Below, one piece after another: positions 34,306-43,633 of a stretch of DNA of 62,793 bases. This DNA is from Streptomyces sp. BK340 (GTDB lineage Bacteria > Actinomycetota > Actinomycetes > Streptomycetales > Streptomycetaceae), in NCBI RefSeq assembly GCF_007827595.1, contig NZ_VISR01000042.1, positions 1-62,793 of the forward strand, in the 5' to 3' direction. Every line of letters starts with the position of its first letter. The first letter of the stretch is position 1. The notes beneath the pieces were generated by a model. It was not told the DNA's origin and did no database searches. It worked only from the letters and a program-made list of their open reading frames with translations. The translations under genes were made by a program, and so were the position numbers.

Positions 34306-35217
34306 GTGAACTACCAGGACCTTCTGTACACCGCCATGCGTGACGCTCGCCCAGCCATAGGCCAGGGGCGCGTCGCTGATTACATTCCCGCTCTTGCGGC
34401 CGCCGATCCGCAGGCATTCGGTATGGCATTGGCCACAGTGAGCGGGGAGGTGTACGGGGTCGGCGACTGGGAGCGTCCGTTCTCGATACAGAGCATCTCT
34501 AAAGTCTTCTCCCTTGCGCTCGTTCTCGCGCACGGTGGGGACTACCTGTGGAAGAGGGTCGGGCGCGAACCCTCGGGGAATCCCTTCAATTCGCTCATCC
34601 AGCTCGAGGCCGAGGGCGGCATCCCCCGCAATCCCTTCATAAACGCCGGAGCCCTGGTCGTCACCGACCGGCTGCAGACCCTGACCGGTGATGCCGGCAT
34701 CACCGTACGGGACTTCCTCCGGCGCGAGGCCGGCAGTCCGGCGCTGGACACGGATCGGAATGTGGCTTTCTCCGAGGCGGTGAACGGCCACCGCAACGCG
34801 GCGCTGGCCCACTTCATGGCCTCCTGCGACAACCTGGAGAACCCGGTGGACACGGTGCTCGCGCAGTACTACGCGCAGTGTGCGCTGTCGGCGAGCTGCC
34901 GGGATCTCGCCCTCGCGGGCCTCTTTCTGGCGCGGCACGGTGTCCTCGCGGACGGCTCACGCCTGCTTTCCGGCAGCGAGGCGAAGAAGGTCAACGCCAC
35001 GCTCCTGACGTGTGGCACCTACGATGCCGCCGGGGAGTTCGCCTATCGCGTCGGTCTGCCGGGCAAGAGTGGCGTCGGCGGCGGGATCCTGGCCATCGTC
35101 CCGGGCCGGGCGGCACTGTGCGCCTGGAGTCCGGGCCTGGACAGCGCCGGCAATTCCATGGCTGCCGTGGCCGCTCTAGACGCCTTCACCACGCACAGCG
35201 GGTTGTCCGTCTTCTGA
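34306..35217 (+). CDS. glsA: Glutaminase A
   Basis: This protein hydrolyses glutamine to glutamate and ammonia. The GTG at 34306 (MNYQDLL) fits the family start; a GTG at 34291 is also possible. The product is 303 residues, the usual length. The serine-type motif SIQSISKVF and INAGALV, GSGAK-like LPGKSGVGGGI segments are present. Placed after the pgs genes, it could supply glutamate for the polymer. The upstream gap of about 220 bases suggests its own promoter. Confidence 0.92.
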   Translation: MNYQDLLYTAMRDARPAIGQGRVADYIPALAAADPQAFGMALATVSGEVYGVGDWERPFSIQSISKVFSLALVLAHGGDYLWKRVGREPSGNPFNSLIQLEAEGGIPRNPFINAGALVVTDRLQTLTGDAGITVRDFLRREAGSPALDTDRNVAFSEAVNGHRNAALAHFMASCDNLENPVDTVLAQYYAQCALSASCRDLALAGLFLARHGVLADGSRLLSGSEAKKVNATLLTCGTYDAAGEFAYRVGLPGKSGVGGGILAIVPGRAALCAWSPGLDSAGNSMAAVAALDAFTTHSGLSVF

Positions 35218-35333
35218 GCGGCCCCACCGGCTCGCGGCCATCGCATTCGCCTCTCGATAGGCGCTGTGGCCCGTGAACCGATCCGGTGGCCCCATACGTG
35301 TTTCTATTTGAACGCCGTCGTGCCGGGGTTCAC

Positions 35334-35371
35334 GGCCTCCCCGACTCCCCATCCCGTCGATCGGGGAGGCC
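35334..35371 (+). terminator. Hairpin downstream of glutaminase gene
   Basis: GGCCTCCCCGA (35334-35344) pairs exactly with TCGGGGAGGCC (35361-35371), followed by a pyrimidine-rich run CTCTTCTGTGTTTT. This is a likely rho-independent terminator. Confidence 0.65.
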
Positions 35372-35956
35372 CTCTTCTGTGTTTTGGGTAACTTGGGTGG
35401 GGCGTTTGCGGGGTGCCGCTCCTCTCGCGAATTCTTCTCCTTCTGAACGGTGAACCGGGAATGGTGCTCCATCCGTTCTAGTTGATGCAGGTTCCACCAC
35501 AGGGCCGGTTCCGGAGTGTACCGGCCACAATTCGATGCTCCCGTGGCTCACTCACTGGTCCCGCAGTGGCCGAGTTACGGGCTGCCGAGAGCATGCGTCG
35601 GCTGACTACCCGTCAAGACTGCTCCCCCCCTAGTTGACGGGCTTCGCTCGCGCATTCTCGCGGCGGGCCCCGGTCCATCCATCCCCCAACGACGGACCGG
35701 GGCCGGTTCATGTTCCTCCGTATCCGATTACTTGACCCTTCGTAGGTGTACCGGCTTGCGATCCAAAAGAAGATCGCGGCGGGTACGGCTGCCCGGCTGG
35801 GCCAGGAAAGGTGGCCGAGCCGGGCAGCGTTTCGGGGGCGGCGAACCAGGACCGGTGAGCGCGTTGACTCAGCGCCGGCCGGTCCGGCCGACGGGCGGAT
35901 GGACATCGAACTCCCATGCCGGAGTAGCGAACTCGTGCCCGGTGTACTGCCCGGCC
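35372..35956. other. Gene-poor spacer before transposase remnants
   Basis: I see no supported gene, RNA or repeat in these about 585 bases. All open frames lack family features. Confidence 0.5.
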
Positions 35957-36187
35957 TCACCGGTTGTCACAACACCGGCTTTGCCGCATTCGGCTGCGGC
36001 GCCGCTCGGCATGCCACCGCGCGCTGGACGCCCGATGGCCGAGGCGGTAGGTGTGCGTTGACGCGTTCCGGCGCAGCTCTCGCGAGATCGTCGACGGTGA
36101 CCGGCCCGACCGATGCACGATCTCACGGACCCCCACATCCTGTGCGCGCCGAACCACCGTGCCCCGATCGCCGGGACACCCCGCCAC
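35957..36187 (-). pseudogene. IS30-type transposase N-terminal fragment
   Basis: The frame encodes VGVREIVHRSGRSPSTISRELRRN, the helix-turn-helix pattern of IS30 transposases. The catalytic domain is absent. Confidence 0.6.
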
Positions 36188-36422
36188 GGCCGCCGCTACA
36201 GGGCGGAACGTGCGTGCGCCAAGGGGCCGCAGCCTCGGCCGTCAGTTCGGTCCGCTGGTGGTCGGCGGCGGGCCGGTCGGCGGTGCGGCGGGAGGTGATG
36301 CCGATGACAGCGGCCAGGTGGAGCCGGCCCTCTTCGGTCGGCGGGTAGGTGACGTCGCCACACCAGCGAGCGTCACGGGCGCGCGGGTCGGCTGAAAGTC
36401 CCGTACGACCGGGGCGGGTCAA
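36188..36422 (-). pseudogene. IS3-type transposase fragment
   Basis: The frame reads DARWCGDVTYPPTEEGRLHLAAVIGITSRRTADR and ADHQRTEL, matching the first catalytic-Asp region of IS3-family transposases (WCGDITYIATDEGWLYLATVID). No other catalytic motif remains. It abuts the IS30 fragment. Confidence 0.65.
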
Positions 36423-36521
36423 GCGGCGGCGGGTGGTTCAGGGGTGGTGTTGCGCCTTGCTGCCTGACCACTCACGCACCGCGGTCTCGGTGAGTCCAAC
36501 CCGGTTGCACGCGCTGGAGGC

Positions 36522-37577
36522 TCAGGCTCCTTCTTCGTGGGTGTCGCCCTCGGCTGCCCCGGAAGCCGTCGCATCCGCGGGTTCGGGTCTCGGCTGCGAC
36601 GGCTGACGCGGCGTCAGCCGTGCGAGGATCTCCTCGGCCTCGAACATCGCCTTTCTCAGCACGTCGTCGGCGGATTCCACGCTGTGGATCAGCCCCGCGT
36701 TCTGGCCGCCGGGGACGTTCGCCAGATCGAAGTCACCTTCCTCGAGGGCCTGCTCGTACTGCTGGCGGACTATGCCAAGGCGGTCGTAAAGCGCCTCTTC
36801 GGCGCCGTGCCATCGGTCGGTGAAGGAGTTGCGCAGCACTCGGTTGGTGTACGGGGCCGGCCAGGCATGCCCACTGACGACGTCGTCGACGCTGGTACGC
36901 ACGGTGTCGTCGCCCGTGGCTTCCACCAGGCGTGACCAGGCCGCCTCGGATACCAGCGCTTGCCGGGTCGCCCAGAACCGAGTGCCCATCATCACTCCGT
37001 CGGCACCCAGCGCAAGTGCGGCAGCGATGCCCCGGCCGTCGGCGATACCGCCGGCCGCGACGACCGGTGTGCCCGGGGCTCGATCCGATACGAGATCCAC
37101 GACGGACGGGACCAGCGTGAAGGTGGCTTGGTTGTCGATGCCATGGCCCCCCGCCTCCGTACCCTGCGCGATGATCACATCCGCGCCGAGGTCCAGCGCT
37201 CGCTCGGCCTCAGCGAGGGTGTGGAGCTGCATCATCAGAAGTGCGCCGGAGCGCTTCACCGCTTCGGGGAAGGGACCAGAATCGCCGAAAGAGAGCAGTA
37301 CGGCGGGTGGACGCAACTCGTCCAGCGCGCGATACAGGCAGCTGGGGTCCTTCTTCAGCATCCAATTGATGAAGCCGCAGCCGACCTTGGTGCCTTCGGT
37401 CGCGGCGTATTCGCCGGCCAGCCAGTTGTAGTCGGCGTAGCCACCCGAGATCATGCCGAGGCCGCCGGCCTCGCTGACGGTGCGTGCCAGCAACCCGCCG
37501 GCGGCTAGGCCCATGGGGGCAAGTATCACGGGGTGCTCTATGCCGAGTTTGGCGGTGAGCACGGTCTGAATGGACAT
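36522..37577 (-). CDS. FMN-dependent nitronate monooxygenase / FabK-like oxidoreductase
   Basis: The ATG at 37577 (MSIQTVL) gives 351 residues. It is a TIM barrel with the family's HPVILAPMGLAAGG start, the active-site QLHTLAEAERA and QGTEAGGHG segments, and PVVAAGGIADGRGIAAALALGADGV phosphate-binding loop. It binds FMN and oxidises nitronates, or reduces enoyl thioesters; the sequence does not decide. It lies about 100 bases after ubiX on the same strand, so it may be in one transcript. Confidence 0.88.
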   Translation of the reverse strand: MSIQTVLTAKLGIEHPVILAPMGLAAGGLLARTVSEAGGLGMISGGYADYNWLAGEYAATEGTKVGCGFINWMLKKDPSCLYRALDELRPPAVLLSFGDSGPFPEAVKRSGALLMMQLHTLAEAERALDLGADVIIAQGTEAGGHGIDNQATFTLVPSVVDLVSDRAPGTPVVAAGGIADGRGIAAALALGADGVMMGTRFWATRQALVSEAAWSRLVEATGDDTVRTSVDDVVSGHAWPAPYTNRVLRNSFTDRWHGAEEALYDRLGIVRQQYEQALEEGDFDLANVPGGQNAGLIHSVESADDVLRKAMFEAEEILARLTPRQPSQPRPEPADATASGAAEGDTHEEGA

Positions 37578-37677
37578 GTGCTTCCGTTCGTTTCGATTCC
37601 CAGCCCGCGATCGACAGGGACTCGCCGGTCGGACCGGGTACTGAAAGGCATGTGCCTCTCGCGGAGTCCGGGTGCTG

Positions 37678-38376
37678 TCACACCGACGGGGTCGGGGAAG
37701 AGGCACTCTTCTCGCGGCGGGTCCTGGTGGGACTGGCGTGCAGCCTTCGGGTCTCGCCCCACCGGGGTGTGAGGTCGTTGTCCACGGAGAGCTGGTCCAG
37801 CACTCGGGCCACGATGTGCCGTACCACGTCGTCGACGCTCTCGGGCAGGTTGTAGAAGGCAGGCATGGGCGGCAGCATCTGTGCGCCCATCTCCGTCAGT
37901 GTCAGCATGTTGCGCAGATGAGTGGAGTTCAGGGGAGTCTCCCTGGGGACCACAACCAGGCGACGACGTTCCTTGAGCATTACGTCTGCCGCCCGGGCGA
38001 TGAGGTTGTCGGCGATTCCGTGCGCAATGGACGCCAGTGTGTTCATGCTGCAGGGGACAATCACCATGCCGTCGACGTGGTACGACCCGCTGGAAAACGG
38101 AGCAGCCTGGTTGTCATTCCGGTATTCGGCGGTAGCGAGCTTCCGTACCTCGTCCACCTGATAGTCGGTTTCGATCCGAATCGTCTTCTCGGCCCAGGAA
38201 CTCATGACCAGCAGTGTGTCGATCTCCCGGTCACGCAGTGCTTCCAGCAGCCGGATGCCGATGATGGCCCCGGTCGCACCGGTCATCGCCACGACGAACC
38301 GGGGTCGCTGCTCACGGTTGGTGCAATCGCATGCGCATTGATTGTGGCGGGCAGATGAAATTGATCCCGTGTTCAT
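37678..38376 (-). CDS. ubiX: UbiX-family flavin prenyltransferase
   Basis: This 232-residue protein makes prenylated FMN, the cofactor of UbiD decarboxylases. It has MTGATGAIIGIRLLEAL at the start and the VIVPCSMNTLASIAHGIADNLIARAADV and RRLVVVPRETPLN motifs. A Ser/Arg-rich tail is added. No UbiD gene is present in the window, so its partner is elsewhere or the adjacent FMN enzyme uses the product. It is transcribed divergently from the IclR gene. Confidence 0.92.
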   Translation of the reverse strand: MNTGSISSARHNQCACDCTNREQRPRFVVAMTGATGAIIGIRLLEALRDREIDTLLVMSSWAEKTIRIETDYQVDEVRKLATAEYRNDNQAAPFSSGSYHVDGMVIVPCSMNTLASIAHGIADNLIARAADVMLKERRRLVVVPRETPLNSTHLRNMLTLTEMGAQMLPPMPAFYNLPESVDDVVRHIVARVLDQLSVDNDLTPRWGETRRLHASPTRTRREKSASSPTPSV

Positions 38377-38794
38377 GAGTGATGCAATCCCCCTTAGGGC
38401 GCGGGTGATCGTATTGTGACCGGAACGGTGTTGCGATCATGCGTGGCAGCGAAGGCCAACGGAAGTCGTCGCATTCACGCGCCGGTGGCGATCTCCGGCC
38501 GCCCGTGCGTAGGATCCGGCCAGGTGGAGCCCGAGGCACAGGTAAGCAGCACTTCCAGCCAGTGCGCAACACATTGGCTGAATATTTCATCTGGTTTGTA
38601 GGCGTTGAACCGGACGGTGCCCGCCGTCCGTTGTAGTGGGTGCAGGTCTTGTCGATTCTCGGTTCACTCAGGGAGTTCCCCGGTGATCGGACTTTGGGAG
38701 CGGAGAGCCTGCGCCGGGTCGCGATCAGTCGTGCGCGGTTATCGATTTTCCATCTGAATTTCTCAGGCTACGCAGCGTTCCCGACGGAGTTTCC
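38377..38794. other. Divergent intergenic region between ubiX and IclR genes
   Basis: About 420 bases with opposite-facing genes at the two ends, a likely home for promoters and the IclR operator. I could not identify a clear operator or promoter by eye. Confidence 0.4.
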
Positions 38795-39586
38795 ATGACC
38801 ACAGACAATTCCGTTTCAAGGGGGCGGGTAGCAGCTCCGGGGACCATGGCTCTGGACCGGGCTCTGGGCCTCCTGGACATACTGATGACAGAGGCTCGCC
38901 CGCTGCGATTGACAGAGTTGGCCCAGCGGACCGGAATGGCTAAGTCCACCATCCATCGCATGCTCCGGGTACTGGTCGCCCACCACCTGGTGCATCGTGT
39001 GGGGATGGAGTATGAGCCCGGGGAGCGAATGGGGGCTCAGGTGCCCGGACTGCTGCGGAAGACGGCGGCGCCGTACCTCTTCGACCTCTACGAGAAGTAC
39101 CGGTCGACCGTCTGCGTGGGCATCCTGCGCGGAGCGGATGTCGTCTATGTGGAACGCATCCACGGACAGAGATCGGTGAGGACGCCTTCATGGGTGACCG
39201 ACCGCGCGCCCGCGCACTGCACCGCGGCAGGCAAGGCTCTCCTCGCCCATGAAGCGGACGCCTTGCTGCGAGTCCTTCCGGCTGGCCAGGCACTCGAGGC
39301 CAGGACCGCTAGGACCATGACCACACCTGCTGTGCTGTGTCAGGACCTGGCAAGGATTCGCGCTGAAGGCTTCGCGCTCAGCCGAGGAGAATACGTCGCC
39401 GGAGTGGCTTGTGCCGCGGCTCCGATCGTCGGACCTACGGGTCAGCCCGTCGCAGCGATCGCCATCGGCGATTCGGTATCCCGGCTGGACCCGCAGCGAG
39501 CCGGGGCAGACGCGCGACGCGCGGCCTTCGCCGTGTCCCTGGCACTTCGCGGCGGATCCGTGGGAACGCGGCCCGACACCTCCTGA
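38795..39586 (+). CDS. IclR-family transcriptional regulator
   Basis: The ATG at 38795 has a GGAG site seven bases upstream. The 263-residue protein has an N-terminal winged helix (LTELAQRTGMAKSTIHRMLRVLV) and a C-terminal ligand-binding IclR domain (GILRGADVVYVERI, HCTAAGKALLA, GVACAAAPI). It probably controls ubiX and the FMN oxidoreductase, which are transcribed divergently, or the convergent P450. Confidence 0.93.
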   Translation: MTTDNSVSRGRVAAPGTMALDRALGLLDILMTEARPLRLTELAQRTGMAKSTIHRMLRVLVAHHLVHRVGMEYEPGERMGAQVPGLLRKTAAPYLFDLYEKYRSTVCVGILRGADVVYVERIHGQRSVRTPSWVTDRAPAHCTAAGKALLAHEADALLRVLPAGQALEARTARTMTTPAVLCQDLARIRAEGFALSRGEYVAGVACAAAPIVGPTGQPVAAIAIGDSVSRLDPQRAGADARRAAFAVSLALRGGSVGTRPDTS

Positions 39587-39627
39587 GCCTGATGGCTTCG
39601 GCGGCTCTGACACCACATCGGCCAGCC

Positions 39628-40878
39628 TCACCCACCGACTGGCACGGCATGGGCCGGCGCAGTGTGCCCTGTTCCGCGAGGGCCTGGGGTGTCGAACTGG
39701 AAATGAGCTTCGAGCAGAGTGCCGAACATCGCGCCATAGCGATGCTTGAGGGGCTTGTCGGCATGCAGCCTGAGATTGGGGAGACGCTCCAGTACGACCC
39801 GGACGGCCGTCAGTACTTCGATGCTGAACAATTGAGCGCCCAAGCAGTGGTGAGAACCACGACCAAAGGAAAGATGACGGCTCGGTGTCCGGGTGACATC
39901 AAAACGCTCCGGCTCGGGGAAATGACCCGGATCCATATTCGCCGTGGAGATACAGGCATGCACCAAGTCACCGCTGGAAATCAACACACCCCCCAGCGCG
40001 ATATCCCGTCGGGCCCGCACACGCATCACGGGAATACCCGGATACAGGCGCAGGGATTCATTTACCGCACCCCAGGCTACTTCCGGTTCGTGACGCGCCT
40101 GCTGCAGCAGCTGGTGAGCGGCGAGATTCACCAGTGTGTAGCCGACATTCGCACCCGTAAGTCCTGAGGTGACCACGGTCCACACCGATCCGATGAGATC
40201 CCAGTCGCTGAGAGGTGCCCCCTCTATCTGGTATCCCTCCTGTTGGGCGGCGATGAGATAGTCGAGCAAGCCGCCTTCGGGCTTTCGGCGACGACGCTCG
40301 ATGAGGTCCTCGAAGTACGACCACATCTCCGGGATCGCCGGAGAGCGCCCCTCGTTGATGGCTGCCTGCTGCGCCCTACGCCAGGTGATCAGGCGTGGAA
40401 CATCGGCGAAATCCAATCCGACCATGGCGCTCATCAGCCGGCCGCCCAGGCGGTTGGAGATCTGGTTGACAACATCCACTTCGCCGGTGCCGGGCAGGAG
40501 AATGTCGTCCACCAGGTCGTTCACGATGTCCTCGATTATGCTGGACATGGAGTTGACGCGCCGAGCCTGGAAGTAGCGCTGGGACAGTCGCCTGAGTGCG
40601 GCATGGCGCTGACCGTCGGCGTTCCACATGCCTGCGAAAACGGGGTCGATACGCCGGTCCCAGACCTCCCAGGAGAAATCGGCTGTCCGCAGCAGTACGG
40701 ATTCGACGTTGGCGTAGGAGCAGACGATCCACGCCTGGCTCGTGTCATCGAAATGAACCGGCGTGGACGCGGTCCACGGCAACTCCGGACGTTGGAGCAC
40801 GTCGGGTCCCTGCCTTTCCGTCGCAGAAGACGTTGCTGGGCGGTTGGCCTGCGTCCGGAGGGTGGCGGAGGTCTTCAC
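39628..40878 (-). CDS. Cytochrome P450 with an atypical I-helix
   Basis: The GTG at 40878 gives 416 residues, a usual length. It has the ExxR motif NESLRLYPG and the heme-binding loop FGRGSHHCLGAQL, with the Cys near residue 360. The I-helix reads VVTSGLTGANVGY, lacking the usual acid-alcohol (D/E)T pair. That feature is seen in P450s doing unusual chemistry or relying on substrate groups for proton delivery. It is divergent from the homoserine dehydrogenase-like gene and convergent with IclR. Substrate is unknown. A shorter start at 40800 is possible. Confidence 0.88.
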   Translation of the reverse strand: MKTSATLRTQANRPATSSATERQGPDVLQRPELPWTASTPVHFDDTSQAWIVCSYANVESVLLRTADFSWEVWDRRIDPVFAGMWNADGQRHAALRRLSQRYFQARRVNSMSSIIEDIVNDLVDDILLPGTGEVDVVNQISNRLGGRLMSAMVGLDFADVPRLITWRRAQQAAINEGRSPAIPEMWSYFEDLIERRRRKPEGGLLDYLIAAQQEGYQIEGAPLSDWDLIGSVWTVVTSGLTGANVGYTLVNLAAHQLLQQARHEPEVAWGAVNESLRLYPGIPVMRVRARRDIALGGVLISSGDLVHACISTANMDPGHFPEPERFDVTRTPSRHLSFGRGSHHCLGAQLFSIEVLTAVRVVLERLPNLRLHADKPLKHRYGAMFGTLLEAHFQFDTPGPRGTGHTAPAHAVPVGG

Positions 40879-41172
40879 CGCTCCTTGACGTCCATGGCGC
40901 AGAAACGCCGGGGCCGCCACCGTGGGCTGGTCCGCCCGTTCGGTGGCCTCGTCGTCGGCGCCAGCGTAGGCGGGTGTGGCCAGGGCGCCTACCTCTCGTT
41001 CCAGCGACTGGAACACACTCCCCAGGGGCCGGCATCCGGTCGGCGGGCGAACCGCTCGGCGACTGGTCGCATCGACCATGATGTCGGGCGGTTTGACAGC
41101 GGACGGATGACAACCACACGGGCGACTCTTGGCAGGTCCTACTTCGGGACCTGTCGAAGGGCGGAAGCATCC

Positions 41173-42240
41173 ATGACCGTTTACAACCTGGCACTCATCG
41201 GATTCGGCGGCGTCAATCGGGCGCTCGCAGAAATCGTCGCGGAGCGGAACGAAAGACTCCGCGAGGAGCTCGGTTTCGGACTGCGCGTGGTCGCTGTTAC
41301 CGACCTCCGGCTGGGTTCCATCGTCTGCGCCGACGGGGTCGACCTGGATGCCATTCTGGCGCTCGGCCCCGGAGACGGGGATTTCTCGCAGTACGAGGGG
41401 GGGAGCCCGGAGCCGCGCAACGAGTGGGTCATCAAGAACGCGCCGGCGGATGTCGTCGTGGAGGCGACGTTCACGAATCCGCTGGACGGGGAACCCGCGG
41501 TCTCTCACTGCCGTTGGGCCCTGACGTCGGGCAGGCACGTGGTCACCACGAACAAGGGGCCGGTGGCACTCGCGGCCGAAGAGCTCAAGGCCCTGGCGGC
41601 CGGAAGTGGCGCGGCGTTCGAGTTCGAGGGCGCGGTCATGAGCGGGACACCGGTCATTCGGCTGGTCAAGCGCATGTTCGGCGGGCTGGAACTGAGCGGC
41701 TTCGAGGGCATTCTCAATGGGACCTCGAATTATGTTCTGGGGCGTATGGAAAGCGGGCTCGACTTCGACGCCGCGGTGCGGGAGGCCCAGGAGCTCGGCT
41801 TCGCGGAAGCCGACCCGACCGCTGATGTGGAAGGACATGACGTGCGGCTGAAGGTCGCCATTCTGGCCAATGAACTCCTGGGCGCATGCCTCTCGCCGGC
41901 CGATGTTCCCTGCACGGGGATCTCTGCCCTGACCGCCGAGGACATCGACAAGGCCGCCGCGGAAGGTACCCGGTGGAAGCTGATCGGCTCAGCACGACGG
42001 GAACCCGACGGCAGCGTGTCCGCGCAGGTGGCACCCCACGCTGTGCCGCTGAGCCACCATCTCGCCGGAGTCTCCGGAGCCGTCAACGCCGTGGCATTCG
42101 ACACCGACCTGCTCGGAGTGGTGACGATCTCGGGGCCTGGTGCGGGACGCCTCGAGACGGCGTACGCGCTTCTCTCCGACATCATCGCCATTCACGAGGC
42201 GAAGACCACGCCCACCACCCGTTCCGTCCTGTCCAGCTGA
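41173..42240 (+). CDS. Homoserine dehydrogenase-like NAD(P)-dependent oxidoreductase
   Basis: The ATG at 41173 has a GGGCGGA site. The 355-residue product has a Rossmann start (LALIGFGGVNRAL), the NGTSNYVLGRM and ADPTADVEGHDVRLK motifs of homoserine dehydrogenases, and no C-terminal ACT domain. It interconverts homoserine and aspartate semialdehyde or a related substrate. It is followed 20 bases later by an aldehyde dehydrogenase, which could oxidise the semialdehyde; direction of use is inferred. Confidence 0.9.
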   Translation: MTVYNLALIGFGGVNRALAEIVAERNERLREELGFGLRVVAVTDLRLGSIVCADGVDLDAILALGPGDGDFSQYEGGSPEPRNEWVIKNAPADVVVEATFTNPLDGEPAVSHCRWALTSGRHVVTTNKGPVALAAEELKALAAGSGAAFEFEGAVMSGTPVIRLVKRMFGGLELSGFEGILNGTSNYVLGRMESGLDFDAAVREAQELGFAEADPTADVEGHDVRLKVAILANELLGACLSPADVPCTGISALTAEDIDKAAAEGTRWKLIGSARREPDGSVSAQVAPHAVPLSHHLAGVSGAVNAVAFDTDLLGVVTISGPGAGRLETAYALLSDIIAIHEAKTTPTTRSVLSS

Positions 42241-42259
42241 TTGCGGAAGTGCTGCTGAA

Positions 42260-43633
42260 ATGATCACCCAGGTATTCAACCCGTTCAACCAGGACCTGGT
42301 CGGTACGGTTCCCGACATGGACACCCGCGGCGTGGAGGCGCTCCTGGAGCGCGCCCGCACCGGTGCCAAGGCCGGCCGGGCTATGCCCCGGCACCAGCGG
42401 GCCGCGATTCTGGAGTCCGCAGCCGGCCTCGTCGGCGAACGCGCCGAGGAGTTCGCAAGGCTGATCGTCGAGGAAGCCGGAAAGACGATCCGGCAGGCAC
42501 GGAAGGAGGTCTCCCGCTGTGTGAACACGCTGAAGCTGTCTGCCCACGAAGCCATACGCAACGCGGGTGAGGTGATCCCCTTCGACGCATTCCCCGGCTC
42601 GGAGAACCGGCAAGGATGGTTCACCCGCGAGCCACTCGGGATCATCGCGGCCATCACTCCCTACAACGATCCGCTGAACCTGGTGGCGCACAAACTCGGG
42701 CCAGCAGTGGCCGCAGGCAATGCCGTCATACTCAAACCCTCCGACCTGGCCCCCCTCTCGGCCATAGAGCTCGTCGACACGCTCATCGAGGCCGGGCTCC
42801 CCGCCGAAGTGATCACTGTGGCGACGGGCGGGGCGGAACTGGGCGAAGCCATCGTCAGCGCACCCGATGTACGGATGGTGTCCTTCACGGGCGGATTCGT
42901 CACCGGGGAAAGCATCGCGAGGACAGCGGGTCTGAAGAAGCTCGCCATGGATCTGGGCGGGAATGCGCCCGTCATCGTCATGGCCGACAGCGATATCGAG
43001 GACGCCATCGAGAGCTGCGTCTCAGGAGCCTTCTGGGCAGCCGGTCAGAACTGCGTGGGGACCCAGCGGATTCTGGTGGAAAGCGCCGTAATGGATCGGT
43101 TCCGTGAGGGCTTCATCAAAGCCACCCTCCTTCTCGCCGTCGGTGACCCGCTTGACGAGGCCACCGATGTCGGGCCGATGATCACCGAGGATCACGCAGA
43201 GCGCGCCCATGCGATGGTCGAAGCAGCCTGCGCCGCGGGTGCTGACCTCCTGTGCGGGAATGTACGCGTGGGATCCCTGTACCACCCGACGGTCCTGGAG
43301 AACGTCCCCGAAACCAGCGCCCTCTGGTCCGACGAGGCGTTCGCGCCCGTTGTCGTCCTCCAGGAGTTCTCCGATCTGGAGGAGGCGGTCTCCATGGCCA
43401 ACCACACCGAATACAGCCTGCATGCCGGGGTCTTCACGTCGAATCTCGACCTTGCGCTGGCGGTGTCCGAGCGGATCGACGCCTCTGGCGTCATGGTGAA
43501 CGACTCCTCCGACTACCGCTTCGACGGAATGCCCTTCGGTGGCTTCAAGTACGGCAGCATGGGACGTGAGGGAGTTCGGTTCGCCTACGAGGAGATGACA
43601 CAGCCCAAGGTGCTGTGCATCAGGCGGCAGTAG
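42260..43633 (+). CDS. Aldehyde dehydrogenase with Asp at the usual catalytic Glu
   Basis: This 457-residue NAD(P)-dependent dehydrogenase is in the ALDH superfamily. The catalytic Cys is in AGQNCVGTQRI. The Glu motif (normally LELGGK) reads AMDLGGNAP, with Asp in place of Glu. Cofactor loop NAVILKPSDLAPL and SFTGG are present. It is in one transcript with the homoserine dehydrogenase-like gene. The substrate may be aspartate semialdehyde. Confidence 0.9.
   Translation: MITQVFNPFNQDLVGTVPDMDTRGVEALLERARTGAKAGRAMPRHQRAAILESAAGLVGERAEEFARLIVEEAGKTIRQARKEVSRCVNTLKLSAHEAIRNAGEVIPFDAFPGSENRQGWFTREPLGIIAAITPYNDPLNLVAHKLGPAVAAGNAVILKPSDLAPLSAIELVDTLIEAGLPAEVITVATGGAELGEAIVSAPDVRMVSFTGGFVTGESIARTAGLKKLAMDLGGNAPVIVMADSDIEDAIESCVSGAFWAAGQNCVGTQRILVESAVMDRFREGFIKATLLLAVGDPLDEATDVGPMITEDHAERAHAMVEAACAAGADLLCGNVRVGSLYHPTVLENVPETSALWSDEAFAPVVVLQEFSDLEEAVSMANHTEYSLHAGVFTSNLDLALAVSERIDASGVMVNDSSDYRFDGMPFGGFKYGSMGREGVRFAYEEMTQPKVLCIRRQ

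Noticed and set aside
40243..41172. Upstream extension of the homoserine dehydrogenase-like frame
   Set aside because: It runs antisense through the P450 gene; the true start at 41173 has a ribosome binding site and the Rossmann motif right after it.
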